Shown here piece after piece: positions 1 to 12,379 of a DNA stretch of 64,000 nucleotides. Location: positions 36,278,881 through 36,342,880 of the forward strand of contig NC_086352.1 of the NCBI RefSeq assembly GCF_036324505.1. Direction: 5' to 3'. Both the position numbers and the translations under genes were made by a program. This stretch comes from Eleginops maclovinus. Its lineage: Eukaryota > Chordata > Actinopteri > Perciformes > Eleginopidae. The first letter of the stretch is position 1, and every line of letters begins with the position of its first letter. A model generated the notes under the pieces. That model ran no database searches and had not been told where the DNA came from. It saw nothing but the letters and a program-made list of their open reading frames with translations.

Positions 1-1218
<1,218 letters not shown>

Positions 1219-1489
1219 TAGTGTAAGCTAACATGTTTCTAATTACTTTCCGTTACTTTTTGATCACCTCAATATAAAATGCAATTCAAATAAATACTAA
1301 AGAAAAAAATATATAGTGTGTTATGTAAGGCATCAGAACAATTTCACCTTCGAAAAGAAGAAACCAAAATATTTAGCATCAAAATGATTTTCTGTATAGG
1401 AAAACCTGCCTTAAGCATTCGGGCAGTAGCCTATACACCAACAATAAAACACGCACCAGTAATCTGGTTTTGTCTTTTTATGTATATAC

Positions 1490-1516
1490 TGTACATATAT
1501 ATATATATATATATAA
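1490..1516. repeat. (AT)n microsatellite
   Basis: A short AT-dinucleotide run just outside the left end of the Tc1-like element. Confidence 0.85.
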
Positions 1517-1530
1517 ACTTAACACAAAAA

Positions 1531-2443
1531 TTAAGGAAATGTGTGTTTGGTAGATTATGTCTTTGATGTAACAAAGCTTCTTGGCAGTAAATCTTAAAAC
1601 CTGTTTTCTTACCTTCCAAATGGTGCCACGTTTGTGAGGAAATGCATATGTGGGAGGAGCAGCAGAGCTGAGTATGCGCCCATGAAAATGTGACAAATCT
1701 CCTCTGCCAAACAGCAGCCTCTCTCCAGTCTTGTACGGCTGCACGGAGGCCTGCCGGACTGCCATTCACTCTCTGGCCCACTTGCTCTGGAACCTCAACA
1801 TGTGGAGGAACATTACATTCAGCGGTGAGTCCAGATTCTGCCTACGGCACTTGGATCGTAGGGTCACAGTGTGGAGAAGAGAACGCTCTGCTGGTTGCTG
1901 CTTGTTCCCCCGATAGAGTAGGAGTGGAGAAGAGGGAACGACCGCAACCCCATTGAACACTTGTGGGATCAGCCTGGGCATGCTGTCTGTGCCAGAGCGA
2001 CCAACACAACCACGCTGGCTGACTTGGGACAAATGCTGGTTGAAGAATGGGATGCCATCCCACAGCAGTGTGACCAGGCTGGTGACCAGCATGAGGAGGC
2101 GAGGCCAGGCTGTGTATGGTTCTTCCACACGCTACTCAGGCTGCGTGTTAAATTTATACATTGGTGCCAATATGTCTTGTTTCATCAGACTTCAATCATC
2201 CAATCCACCAAACAACACTAAAAGAGTCAACAGCAGAAAAACCTGTTTGGCAGAGGGGATTTGTCACATTTTCATGGGCGCAACCCACATACTCAGCTCT
2301 GCTGCTCCTCCCACATATGCATGTTCCTCACAAACGTGCCACCATTCGAAAGGTAAGAAAACAGGCTTTCCAACGGTATAAGATTTATTGCCAAGAAACA
2401 TTGTTACAACAAAGAAATTAGCTACCAAACACACATTTCCTTA
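1531..2443 (+). mobile_element. Internally deleted Tc1-like transposon with ~200-bp inverted repeats
   Basis: The left arm (about 1531-1712) and the reverse complement of the right arm (about 2250-2443) match over nearly 200 bp. Both start near TAAGGAAATGTGTGTTTGG and run on to CTCTGCCAAACAG, with small gaps. The ~540 bp between the arms encodes broken Tc1 transposase. Terminal repeats this long with Tc1 coding between them fit the long-TIR Tc1 subgroup. The element is too short for a full transposase (about 340 codons), so it is an internally deleted, non-autonomous copy. The exact ends are uncertain by a few bases. Confidence 0.8.
1690..2140 (+). pseudogene. Tc1-like transposase remnant
   Basis: Frames in this stretch translate to recognisable Tc1 transposase pieces: FSGESRFCL (region of the first catalytic Asp, with Asp absent here), then NPIEHLWDQ (region of the last catalytic acidic residue) and a C-terminal stretch with LADLGQMLVEEWDAIPQ. 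The pieces lie in different frames and the middle of the catalytic domain, including the second Asp region, is missing. A full transposase would cut and paste the element at TA sites. This copy cannot encode one. Confidence 0.8.
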
Positions 2444-2745
2444 CGGCTCAGTCAGTAGGGGCTTGGACTGGGAATCGTAGGGTCGCCGGTTCAAGTCCCC
2501 GAACAGACTTGAAATATGGAAAGTGGACTGCTACTTGGAGAGGTCCCAGTGCACCTCCTATGCCCTGCTGTGGTGCCCTTGAGCAAGGCACCGGACACCT
2601 CCAATCCCCCCTCCCCATTGCTCCCCGGGTGCTGCACAATAGCTGCCCACTGCTCCTAGTACTAGGATGGGTTAAATGCAGAGGACCACTTTCACTGTGT
2701 GTGCTCTTCTGTGTGCATGTATGTGACAAAAAAGAGGGTTTCATC
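2444..2745 (+). mobile_element. tRNA-derived SINE
   Basis: The head has a tRNA-like internal promoter. An A-box-like GGCTCAGTCAGTAGGGGC is followed about 35 bp later by a B box, GGTTCAAGTCC. The body contains GGGTTAAATGCAGAGGAC, a segment typical of abundant fish SINEs, and the element ends near a short TCTA run (2752-2770). It abuts the right end of the Tc1-like element directly. SINEs are transcribed by RNA polymerase III and copied by LINE machinery. I cannot name the family. Confidence 0.75.
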
Positions 2746-4734
2746 CTCCGATTCTATCTATCTATCTATGTTTTGTGTTTATATAGTTCAGATTGCTAAA
2801 TCTCTCAATTTAACAATGACAATCAAGGATTCGAATAAACTGTAAAAACTGCTGCTAATCTAGAGACAGGTCAGAGTTTATCCAAATGTCATCAACAATG
2901 CTTGTATTGAATTCCTTTATTGCCATCGTTTATTTGTTTAATTATTGAGTTGTATTTTTCTCTGCTGAGATTACACAGATCCTCACAGCTCCTGCAGGGA
3001 AATTCAAAGCTGGGCTCCAGATTCCACATATCTATCTATCTTTATATATAAATATATATAATATATAAATATGTGTGTTATGTGTCGCAGACCCCAGACC
3101 ACTAACCCACACCCTAACAAAGAGCAATTGTGTTAACCCCGAACATTTGATAAAGTGTTTGTGAGGTGATTCTGAGGATATTGAGTTTGGTCGTAACATG
3201 TTCCTGTGGGGGGGATGACCTTTAGTCGGCTGCTGCTCTCTGCTGAGGGAACATTACAGGCCAGCTGATGTAATCCAATCTGCAGGTGGAAATCTCTGTG
3301 GCTCTGACCTGCTGTCATCCATGATGGCTGAACATCAGGTTTCATTTGTGCTGCAGCTGTGAGGTTCATCTCTCTCCAGCTGACAGAGCAGCCTGTTGAC
3401 CTGCAGCTCACACCTACTCTGCTCCTCTCTCATCCGACAAAACGTTCCTTTTCTCCTCAATGTCATATTCATAGTCAGGCTGGAGCTAGTCCTAGAGAAA
3501 CTTCATTACTCAAAAGCATCTAGGTAAATGTACACCTACTTCATGGCGTTGGTTTTCAGTGGATCCAGCTGTTAGCAGCCGGTGTGAGACAGGGTCTATG
3601 AAGGTATCTTAGGATTCATCCGAACTGTGTTGTGTAAAATTAGTATTCCGCGAAAATCATTTATAATGTTATCGTGATGTGTTGAAATGTAGGCTGATTG
3701 TTAAATGTTGTTTTGGGCAAGGACCTTCAATAAATGCAGTTTTCTTAAGGAGATGTTTTCAAAGCAATTCAAATAATTGATGTTTACTGTTTACCTGAAG
3801 GTTACAGATTGTTTACTAGTTGAAGTAAAAGTAATAATACCAGTTTGTAAAAATACTGTTACTCAGGAATAAATATTTGAAGTGTTAAAAGTGTCCTCTA
3901 TGATTGTGAATTGACAACTTTTTCATTCTGGATTATAATGATGTCCAACCAGCCGTACAGCTCTACAAGGATTAAAGTGAGAAGCAGAAAATCTACATAT
4001 TTGAGATAAAAATATGAAATGTTTTTGAATGCAACATTTCCAAGAGATGATAAACATAGTTTAAATCAGCTGATCATTTGAGCTCTCAGATGCAAAAATG
4101 TGACTCTGTAAAGTAAAGCTGTTAGATAAGTCAAAAAGTAGAATATTTATCTTTGAATTGGAAGGAGTGGAAGTAGAAAAGGGCTTGAGAAGAACATCAA
4201 GTACAGACGCTCAGGTTGGTTGTACACGACTCAGTACATGTACTAACAGTCCACATTGGTCCATGTATATGGGGCCACTTCAAGACCAACAAGGGTGGAT
4301 AAGCTTCTGGTGCCTGTTACACAATGTGCATGCCAACTAAACATGAAGAACATCTCTTTTATATGAGACATTCATTAATATAAACACCGCTGGGTTTTAA
4401 CACTTTTTGTTGTTGTTGTATTTTTGTCTCATTGCGATATGGGTTATGAAAGAAGTACTTGGATCCTTTAATTTAGCAAAAGTACAAATACTGTGGTTTG
4501 AGAATACTCCATTACAAGTCCAGATTTCAAAATGTGAATTATTAGCACACAAATGTACAAGAAATATAAAAAGTAAAAGTATTCATTATGAACAATGGTC
4601 CATTTCAGAGTAATATAAAGTAACAAAGATTTATCAGCTGAATAAACTTCAAATATCAAAAGTAATCTTTTACAGCTCTAGATTATCCAGTCTTTTAAAA
4701 AAAAAATTAAAAAAAATAAAGTGCATTTAGTAGT
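2746..4734. other. No gene; AT-rich spacer
   Basis: Holds a (TCTA)n run (2752-2770) and a TATA-rich stretch near 3030-3075. Otherwise there is no domain, RNA or repeat hallmark I can support on either strand. Confidence 0.5.
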
Positions 4735-4990
4735 ACAGTACTAAACTATACCAATTCATGGTATTTATTTTAGTGCTTTTCCAAGTGCGGAAGGTGCTAT
4801 TAACATTACACATCTAATACACTATGGACAATCCCCACAGGAGCTATTCCGGGTGACATGTCTTACCCAAGGACACAAAGGCATGTTGCCTGCACAGGCG
4901 GTCAAGTTGGATTGATCCTGTGCTCCCTCCCGGGTCCCCTGATCAATCGATCGGCCATTTAGCTGCTTACCACTACTGCATCGGGCTATG
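4735..4990 (-). repeat. Possible SINE-like fragment
   Basis: Read on the minus strand, the block has a tRNA-head-like start (near 4985) and ends in a GCACTTGGAAAAGCACTAAA tail, resembling the tails of fish SINEs. No clear B box survives. The family is not recognised. Confidence 0.35.
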
Positions 4991-5162
4991 ATAAACATTT
5001 TCACTCAGCTGTCAGAGGGCAGAGCGGGTCTCAGGGCGTAAAGACCTCTGCTCTCCGATGGTCATAGTGTGTATGTATACACATTCTAAACACAAGCTGT
5101 TTAAATCACATTGACTCACTGAGCTATGCAAAGGGGTAGTCCACCAACTTAGTATTGGAAAT

Positions 5163-5402
5163 ACACAGCTCCGGAAAAAATGAAGAGACCACTCCAAATG
5201 TTTCTTAAATCTTTATCTCTTCATGTATGGCAGCCTTTCCAGTGTCTGTTGAATTGTAACACAGAGAAATATTGTCAGTATTTTATAGAATACAATAAAA
5301 CCCTTACAATAATAATTGAACTCAATGAAATACCCATAAATAATAAAACAAGAGAAAATGATAATGCTGAAGTGGTCTCTTAATTCTTTCCACGACTGTA
5401 TA
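5163..5402. mobile_element. Tc1/mariner-type MITE with ~30-bp TIRs
   Basis: A ~240-bp AT-rich element. Its left end (CAGCTCCGGAAAAAATGAAG, continuing AGACCAC) is an inverted match to its right end (GTGGTCTCTTAATTCTTTCC, continuing ACG), with TA at the borders. There is no coding capacity. It would depend on a transposase supplied in trans. Confidence 0.8.
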
Positions 5403-5545
5403 CTGTATATGTGAATAAAAACAACTGAGAAATTAGAACCTATGAATAAATGGCGGTGAGGAGGATGGGTCTTCCTGACGGTTTATTGCCCAGTAGGTTC
5501 GTTTTGTTCGTCTTGGTGTTTTTGGTGCATACATAAACATACATA

Positions 5546-6991
5546 CAGTGGAGGAAATAAGAATTTGATCCCCTGCCAATTTAGCTAGTTTACCCACTTA
5601 CAAAGAACTGAACAGTCTGTAATTTTTATGGTAGGTTTATTTTCACAGTGAGAGACAGAATATCAACAAAATGTACGTAAAAAAAAAGATATAAATTGAT
5701 TTGCTTTAATTAGGGGAAATAAGTATTTGATCCCCTTCAAAACGTGCCTCAGTTCTTGGTGGAGAAAGAAAGCCTTGTTGGACAGCACAGAGGTCAGATG
5801 TTTCTTGTAGTTGTCACCAGGTTTGCTCTCACCTCAGGAGGGATTTTGGTCCTCTCCTGTCTGCAGATCCTCTCAAAATCCTTGAGGTTTGGAGGCTGAT
5901 GCTTGGCAGCTGGAAGCTTCAGCTCCCTCCAAAGATTTTTTTATGGGATGGAGTTCCAGAGACTGGCTAGGCCCCTCCATCACATTAAGGGGCCTCTTCT
6001 TTAACCAGTCCTGAGTTGCCTTGGCCGTATGTTTTGGGTCATTGTCGTGCTGGAAGTCCTATCCATGTCCCATGTTCAGTGTCCTGGCTGAGGGAAGGAG
6101 GTTATCAGCCAATATTTTACGTTTCATGGCCCCATCCATCATCCCCTCGATACCGTGAATCGCCCTGTCCCCTTAGCAGAGAAACCCTCCTCCAAACACG
6201 ACATGTCGAGTTGATGCCAATGATCTTGATTTTGGTTTCATCTGACCACATCACCTTCTCTGAATCATTCAGAGGATCACTGGCAGACTTCAGACGGCCT
6301 GTACATTTGCCTTCTTGAGCAGCGGACCTTGCGGGCACTGCAGGATTTTAATCCATTACGGCGCAGTGTGTAACCAATAGTTTTCTTGGTGACTGTGGTC
6401 CCAGCTGCCTTCAGATCATTAACCAGTCCCACCTGTGTAATTTCTTGGCTGACCCCTCACCTTTCTCATGATCATTGATGCCCCAAGAGGCAAGATCTTC
6501 GATGGTGGAGCCCGGGATTGAGGGCGATTGATGGTCATTTTGTGTTTATTCAATTTCCTAATATTCAAACCAGTTGTCTCTCTCTCACCAAGCTGCCTGC
6601 TGATGGTCTCGTAGCCCATTCCAGCCTTGTGCTGGACAACAATTTTGTCCCTGATGTCCTTAGACAGCTCTCTGGTCTTGCCCTCGGTGGAGAGGTTGTA
6701 ATCTGATTTATTGACTGTGGACAGGTGTCTTTTATCCAGGTAAAGAGTTGGAGTCCTTTTCAAAACGAGAAGACTTATTTAGCCGGTCCGTGGGAGCCAT
6801 AATTCTTGTTGGTTGCAAGGGGATCAAATACTTATTTCCCCCAATTAAACACAAATCAATTTATATATATTTTTTTGATATTCTGTCTCTCACTGTTAAA
6901 ATAAACCTACCATAAAAATTATAGACCGTTCATTTCTTTGTAAGTGAACTAACTAAATTGGCAGGGGATCAAATACTTATTTCCTCCACTG
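5546..6991 (-). mobile_element. Full-length but decayed Tc1 transposon
   Basis: Terminal inverted repeats begin CAGTGGAGGAAATAAGNATT and continue through TTGATCCCCTGCCAATTTAG. They face each other at 5546 and 6991. The left end has a TA target; the right flank is CA, presumably a mutated TA. The length of 1446 bp is normal for Tc1. The transposase lies on the minus strand and is broken. Confidence 0.92.
5740..6710 (-). pseudogene. Tc1 transposase pseudogene
   Basis: The N-terminal paired-type helix-turn-helix is recognisable ([19 protein letters not shown], about 6690-6600). The first catalytic Asp region reads VMWSDETKIKI followed by STCRVWRR (about 6260-6190). The C-terminus near 5750-5810 corresponds to the usual end of Tc1 transposases. 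These pieces fall in different frames with stops between them, so no functional DDE enzyme can be made. Confidence 0.88.
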
Positions 6992-6994
6992 CAT

Positions 6995-7345
6995 ATACAA
7001 AAGAAAACTATAATAACATTAAAATAAAGCAATATGTACATTGAATATGGATGAAGTAAAGGTATACCCGTACAAATATAATATAATAAAATAAAAATAT
7101 TTGCAGTTACAATGTGCAGAATTTGGAGGGTAGTGTTGACATATTGTAGTGTGCATAAATGTGATGCAGAGAGTCTTGGCCTTGTTGTTGAGGCCGGTAG
7201 CAGAGGGGAATACTGTTCACGTGAAGAGAGGTTCTGGTCCTGATGGAGCACAGTTTGTGTCCAGGCTGGGAGGGGTCAGCCACAATCTCCCTGGTACTGG
7301 AGGTGTGCAGATCATGGAGGGAGGGCAGATTACAGCCGATCACCC
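6995..7345 (-). pseudogene. L2/CR1-like LINE ORF2 C-terminus and 3' end
   Basis: On the minus strand from 7343, the peptide MIGCNLPSLHDLHTS, then EIVADPSQPGHKL and SIRTRTS, matches the conserved C-terminus of the reverse transcriptase ORF of a very common fish LINE. It is missing a few codons relative to that pattern. The AT-rich part toward 6995 is probably its 3' UTR. The neighbouring Tc1 element ends at 6991. The fragment is 5'-truncated, as most LINE copies are. Confidence 0.72.
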
Positions 7346-9089
7346 TCTCTGCAGAGACATTTAGCCACGTTTGACTCAGATAAGGAGGATTACAGGGAGA
7401 AGGTGTGGTCAGACGAGAGAAAAATCTAACTTTCTGTTAACAATATGATGCGTCAAGTTGGAGGAGAAGCAAGCCCACAGCTCCTACAGTGCAGTCAGTA
7501 TGGACCCTTCATGGAACCACGCTGTAGTAAACCACTGTTTATTCACCATAACTTCATAGGTTTTGACATAATCTGGGGTTTTACAAAATGGCACAATATT
7601 AACTTTCTTCTCTCTGTAGCAATAGGTCTAATGATTAACTGAAATTGATGGATAAAACTTCTTCTCCTTTAATGAGCTTCATACACACACATGTGAACAA
7701 CCCGTTGTGTCCCAAATGTATCATGTAAATAAGATCAGGAGGACAGAAGAGGCTGAGGCCAGTCCATATTAAAACTGCTGCCTCAAATAGGCAGTACCAT
7801 TACTTATTTTTTTCATATGTTTAGCATTACAGCAGCAGTTTGTCATGTTTCTGTGCTTTCTAATGATCCCCTGAAGGCCTGTGTATCTGCTCTACATACT
7901 GAAATGTGTTCAGCACTCAGCACTGATTTGGACTATCCTCCCTTCTTCAAATACTGTTTCTGATAACTTTTGGAACAATGCTGTAATATAGTTGAGTTAC
8001 CTCCCCTGAAAGTTTTTAATCCTTTTAGATAAAATGTTAATGTTGGATGTGAGACCTTGTTAACGTGGGCATTTATTTCAGTGCAGCTCGCTCCATGGCC
8101 CGCAGCTCAGGGAGAGCCAGTGAATGGGGTAATTAGTATCATAATACAATTCATACAAACATGAAGCCCTCATCATAAAGCATCTTGCAGATTTTAAGTG
8201 CTGAGATGCAGGGGGTTTTAATGGAGGGAATAAAAGGACCGTGCACATATACACATTAACAGGAACATTAGAAGGCATAACAGAGTGGCGTTCAGGCTGC
8301 CGTTAAATGCTCTGTAGCAGAGTCAACACAGAGGCAGAGCAGGGGCTCACATCGCTCCACAGCCAACAGATGGACCGGAGGCTGCAGCCTGCAACGCAAG
8401 AGGAACCTAACAGCAGCTTATGGCCCCGAGGCCCTGCTCTGCGTGCGTTTCAATGTTATTTTATTATTTCAGGAACAGTTGGCTGTGCTTAATGCTTGTT
8501 TCACAGAAACATGTAGATAAGCTGCCCAGTGTGAGCGCAGTCCTGTAGTGCTGGCCAATGACAAGCTCCAGCTGACCCTGTTATCCCTGCAGTCCTACAG
8601 CTCACCAGGAGTCTGTGTATTTGAACTTTTAAAACCAAGACTCTCTTGGAATGAAACATCTGGGCTGTTTACTGCATGTGTTTATTATAAAATGTGAACT
8701 TCAAGAAGGCTTTTTACAGCAATGACCATGTGAGGTATATTCCAAAAACAATCAAATGTAGGTCAATTATTCTCTCAATACTTGAATATGCTTTAAGAAA
8801 ACACAGCCTTCATCACAGCCCTCCATAGGGTTTTATTCATTTTGTTGGCAGCTCATCCATTAAAACAGAAGCCTCAGATTGCTCAGAATAAGAGGAAATA
8901 TGAAGGGTATATTTCAAGCTTGTTATGCATCAGTTATTGGGCTTCTTTTAATCATCTAAGATTTGTTAGAAAATGTTTTCAACTTTCATTGACTGAATTT
9001 AAATGAAAAGCAGGATTATTAACAAATGAATAGTACTGTGTAGTATATGTTCACATATATACAGCATTCAAGAAGTACAATATAAGAAA
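7346..9089. other. No recognisable gene
   Basis: No coding exon, RNA or repeat hallmark was identified on either strand. The stretch near 8080-8280 is slightly more GC-rich and could be conserved non-coding DNA, but this cannot be judged from one sequence. Confidence 0.45.
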
Positions 9090-9205
9090 AGTACAAGTTT
9101 CATGTGTGGGCCGTATTCCATTGTACTTTTTGAATTTGCTGAGGGACGATTCAAAATGGACAACTGGCCGCAGTTGGCCCCTGGGCCGGAGCTTGGACAC
9201 CCCTG
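9090..9205 (-). repeat. End of a hAT (Charlie-like) transposon
   Basis: Read on the minus strand from 9205, the sequence starts CAGGGGTGTCCAAGCTCCGG and continues with the GGCC-rich subterminal stretch typical of hAT-Charlie-type elements. The partner end was not found nearby, so this is an isolated end fragment. Confidence 0.65.
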
Positions 9206-9525
9206 CTCTAGATGTTTTCAGAACTGTACATTATATTATGCAAGGCAAAAGTTAGGTTCAACTGGAATTAAAATTAATTTTCCTTTTCTGAATACGACTT
9301 TTGAATTATTAATCACAATGTCCTAACCATCAAAGATAGACAATGGTGGTCATCCACAACACTTTGTTTAATATCGAGTGGTAGAGTTACTTCCCACATT
9401 TTAATGTACACAGTCTTTCAATTTTGTATTCGTTTACCCTCTCCTTTGATCAAAATAAAAGTTTTCTATGACACCGACTCACCCTGCAGTTGGTTGGCCT
9501 GGTTCTGATTCAAACTCAATAAGTA

Positions 9526-10867
9526 CAGGTGCATCTCAATAAATTAGAATATCGTGTAAAAGTTCATTTATTTCATTAAGTCAATACAAAAAATGTTACT
9601 CATATATTAAATGGATTCATTAGACACAAAGTGAAATATTTCAAGCCTTTATTTGTCTTAATCTTGATGACTGCGGCTTACAGCTAATGAGAACCCAAAA
9701 ATCAGTATTTCAGAAAATTTGAATATTATATTAGACAATAAAAAAAACGATTTTTAATACAGAAAGGTCGGCCTTCTGAAAACAGTGTTCATATGTATGC
9801 ACTCAGTACTTGGTTGGGCCTCCTTTTGCAGGAATTACTGCATCAATGCGACGTGGCATGGAGGCTATCAGCCTGTGGCACTGCTGAGGTGTTATGGAAG
9901 CCCAGGTTGCTTTGATAGCGGCTTTCAGCTCGTCTGCATTTTTGGGTCTCATCTTCCTCTTGACAATACCCCATAGATTCTCTACAGGGTTCAGGTCAGG
10001 CCAGTTTGCTGGCCAATAAAGCACAGTAATTCCGTGTTCATTAAACCAGGTCTTAGTACTTTTGGCAGTGTGGGCAGGTGCCAAGTCCTGCTTGAAAGTG
10101 AAATCAGCATCTCCATAAAAATTGTCAGAAGAAGGAAGCATGAAGTGCTCTAAAACTTCCTGATAGACGGCTGCGTTGACTTTGGACTTGAGAAAACACA
10201 GTGGACCAACACCAGCAGTGGACATTGCTCCCCAAATCATCACTGACTGTGGAAACTTCACACTGGACTTCAAGCAACGTGGATTCTGTGCCTCTCGAAC
10301 TTCCTCCAGACTCTGGGACCTTGATTTCCAAATGAAATGCAAAATGTACTTTCATCTGAAAAGAGGACTTTGGACCACTGAGCAATAGACCTGTTCTTTT
10401 TCTACTTAGCCCAGGTAAGACGCTTCTGACGTTGTCTCTGGTTCAGGAATGGCTTGACACGAGGAATGCGACAGTTGTAGCCCATGTCCTGGATAAGTCT
10501 GTACGTAGTGACTCTTGATGCACTGACTCCAGTCTCAGTCCATTCCTTGTGAAGCTCCCCCAAATTGTTGAATGGCTTTATCTTGACAATCCTCTCAAAG
10601 CTGCAGTTATCCCTGTTGCTTGTGCACTTTTTCCTACCACACTTTTCCTTCCACTCAACTTTCTATGAATATGCTTGGATACAGCCAGCTTCTTTAGCAA
10701 TGACGTTTTGAGGATTACCCTCCTTGCGGAGGGTGTCAATGATTGTCTTCTGGACAACTGTCAAGTCAGCAGTCTTCCCCATGAAAAACAATAAAGTTCA
10801 ATGTCTTCTAAAAATACCATCACTTCAGCCAAGGGAAAACTAACAGAGGGACCTTTTAATTTCTAAA
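9526..10867 (-). mobile_element. Truncated Tc1 transposon
   Basis: The left end is a typical Tc1 terminus (CAGGTGCATCTCAATAAATT, TA at 9524-9525). The transposase reads on the minus strand toward it. The matching inverted repeat expected on the right is absent: recognisable sequence stops near 10867, where unrelated GT-rich DNA begins. The copy has therefore lost its transposase-upstream end. Confidence 0.88.
9803..10782 (-). pseudogene. Tc1 transposase pseudogene (~326 codons)
   Basis: The start codon is at 10782 (MGKTADLTVVQKTIIDTLRK, helix-turn-helix start) and the stop at 9803. The catalytic domain keeps all three DDE positions: FSDESTF (near 10350), QDLAPAHTAK (near 10090) and WPDLNPVENLWG (near 9980). 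The last 179 codons are open (10342-9803), but the N-terminal half has several stop codons and a frame change, so no full-length enzyme is made. The tail is better preserved than that of the copy at 5740-6710. Confidence 0.9.
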
Positions 10868-11016
10868 TGTGAGTGTGTGTCTGCGTGTTTGTTTATGTGT
10901 CCATGTTTGTGTCAATCAGACATACTGTGATCATCTGTGGTGTTTGTTAGATACAAGAGCAGCAGTCTAACAGTTCCAATAGTTTGGAATATTGCGACAA
11001 GTCTTTGTTAGCCCAT

Positions 11017-11020
<4 letters not shown>

Positions 11021-11047
<27 letters not shown>
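11021..11047. repeat. (TG)n microsatellite
   Basis: Short TG run. Confidence 0.9.
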
Positions 11048-11050
<3 letters not shown>

Positions 11051-11114
11051 TGTGGTTATAGTGGACAACCAGAGCCTGTAATTACACTCAGTGAGAGATA
11101 GCCTGCCTTCTCAG

Positions 11115-11247
11115 TGCTAAAGAAAGACAGAATGACAGACAGAATGACAGACATGACGACAGACAAGGATAACAGACTATACGACAGGATAACAGACATG
11201 ACGACAGACAGGATAACCGACAGGACGACAAACAAGATCACAGACCG
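11115..11247. repeat. Degenerate GACA/GATAACAGA minisatellite
   Basis: Tandem units such as GACAGAATGACA and GACAGGATAACAGACATGAC repeat with variations over ~130 bp. Units abut without spacers. Confidence 0.8.
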
Positions 11248-11974
11248 CAGATGTACGCATACACTCAGACCTGATGTCTGTGTGTCTGTATGAACACAGT
11301 CAATAAAAACAGTAAATCAATGAAAGGGTGTCTCACACACACAGAGGCCAGCCCTGTGTGTGATCACTGTGCTCGGCATGGACCGTCGGCCTTCAGCACA
11401 TAACACGTGAAGGCGGGGGCTGTGCTGTACGCTTAGCCAGCTTGCAGACTGCAAATGCTCCAGTTTCATGACACAGTCTCATGCATGAAATAAATGATTG
11501 TTTTGAAAGGATGTTGAGTGATGAAGCTTCAAAACACTGGATCAGACCTTTCACAGAAAGACCTTGGCCATAAAAAATAAAACATCTCTGTATGTCGCAC
11601 TTCAAAATATTAGCTTATTTGAAGCCACTGTAGAAGCATTTAAACTGTGGACAGTCAGTGACCACGGTTATTTAGACATTGTAAACTTTTAGTAAATATT
11701 CACACAAGATCATGTATATTCTTGTGACCTTTAACACCCCACTTAAACACTCTCACACACACCATGTCATCAAGTAGTGTGTTTCACTTTTAAAACAAAT
11801 ACTGTTGGAGGGGGGGGGGGCATACATGGAGTAAGACGTCTTTCTCGGGGCTCCTGCAGAATCTTTAATCATTCCATATTTTAACGACACTTACATTTCA
11901 AACTGTGCATTAAAGGCTCAGAACGTATCATTAATAAGTTACAGCACAGTCAAGAGGCAAATATCTCGGTGTAT
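11248..11974. other. No gene; poly-G tract near 11809-11820
   Basis: No coding or RNA signal was seen. The last part may be L1 5' UTR, but its start could not be fixed. Confidence 0.4.
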
Positions 11975-12194
11975 ATGGCGTCAAATCTACGGAAATACAA
12001 GTACGACGGCTCGTCCAAAGCAAGGCCCAACTCCTCCTCGGCAAAATGTCCGGTGAACTCCAGCCAAACTCAACCTATACCAGCTATGCCATGGACATCG
12101 CATCGGTTAAAGAGGACATACTCGCCTCCCTAAAGGCAGAAATTTGTGCCCTAGAAATGCAGGCGGTGAGAGCTGAAATTTATAAAAGCACAAC
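11975..12194 (+). pseudogene. L1 ORF1, N-terminal part
   Basis: The frame from ATG at 11975 (MASNLRKYKYDGSSK) shifts near 12040 into the frame containing VKEDILASLKAEI and VRAEIYKSTT. This is the N-terminal region of a fish L1 ORF1 RNA-binding protein. Two bases are out of phase, so the gene was already broken. It stops at the MULE insertion point, and the same protein continues at 21062 with ATHTKIQCVKADV. Confidence 0.75.
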
Positions 12195-12247
12195 CAGTGT
12201 TCGAACTGGTAGCCGCCATCAATTCCGACATACCCCCATTCCGACAT
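12187..12247 (+). repeat. MULE left target duplication, TIR and subterminal repeats
   Basis: TSD copy AGCACAAC (12187-12194), then TIR CAGTGTTCGAACTGGTAGCC, then two copies of ATTCCGACAT at about 12222 and 12238. A third copy lies at 12326. The spaced repeats are candidate transposase binding sites. Confidence 0.75.
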
Positions 12248-12379
12248 TGACGTCTAATTGTCGAAGTGGAAGCAGTTCCATTGTTTTCAAAGCTCCCACC
12301 ACTCCGACAAAAAAAACGTCCCGTCATTCCGACATTAGGGCCATTAATGTAATAAGGGAAATGGGTCCTATCTTGCAGT

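Noticed and set aside
11115..11247. Possible CRISPR-like array
   Set aside because: The units are short, variable and without spacers; a degenerate GACA minisatellite in a vertebrate genome.
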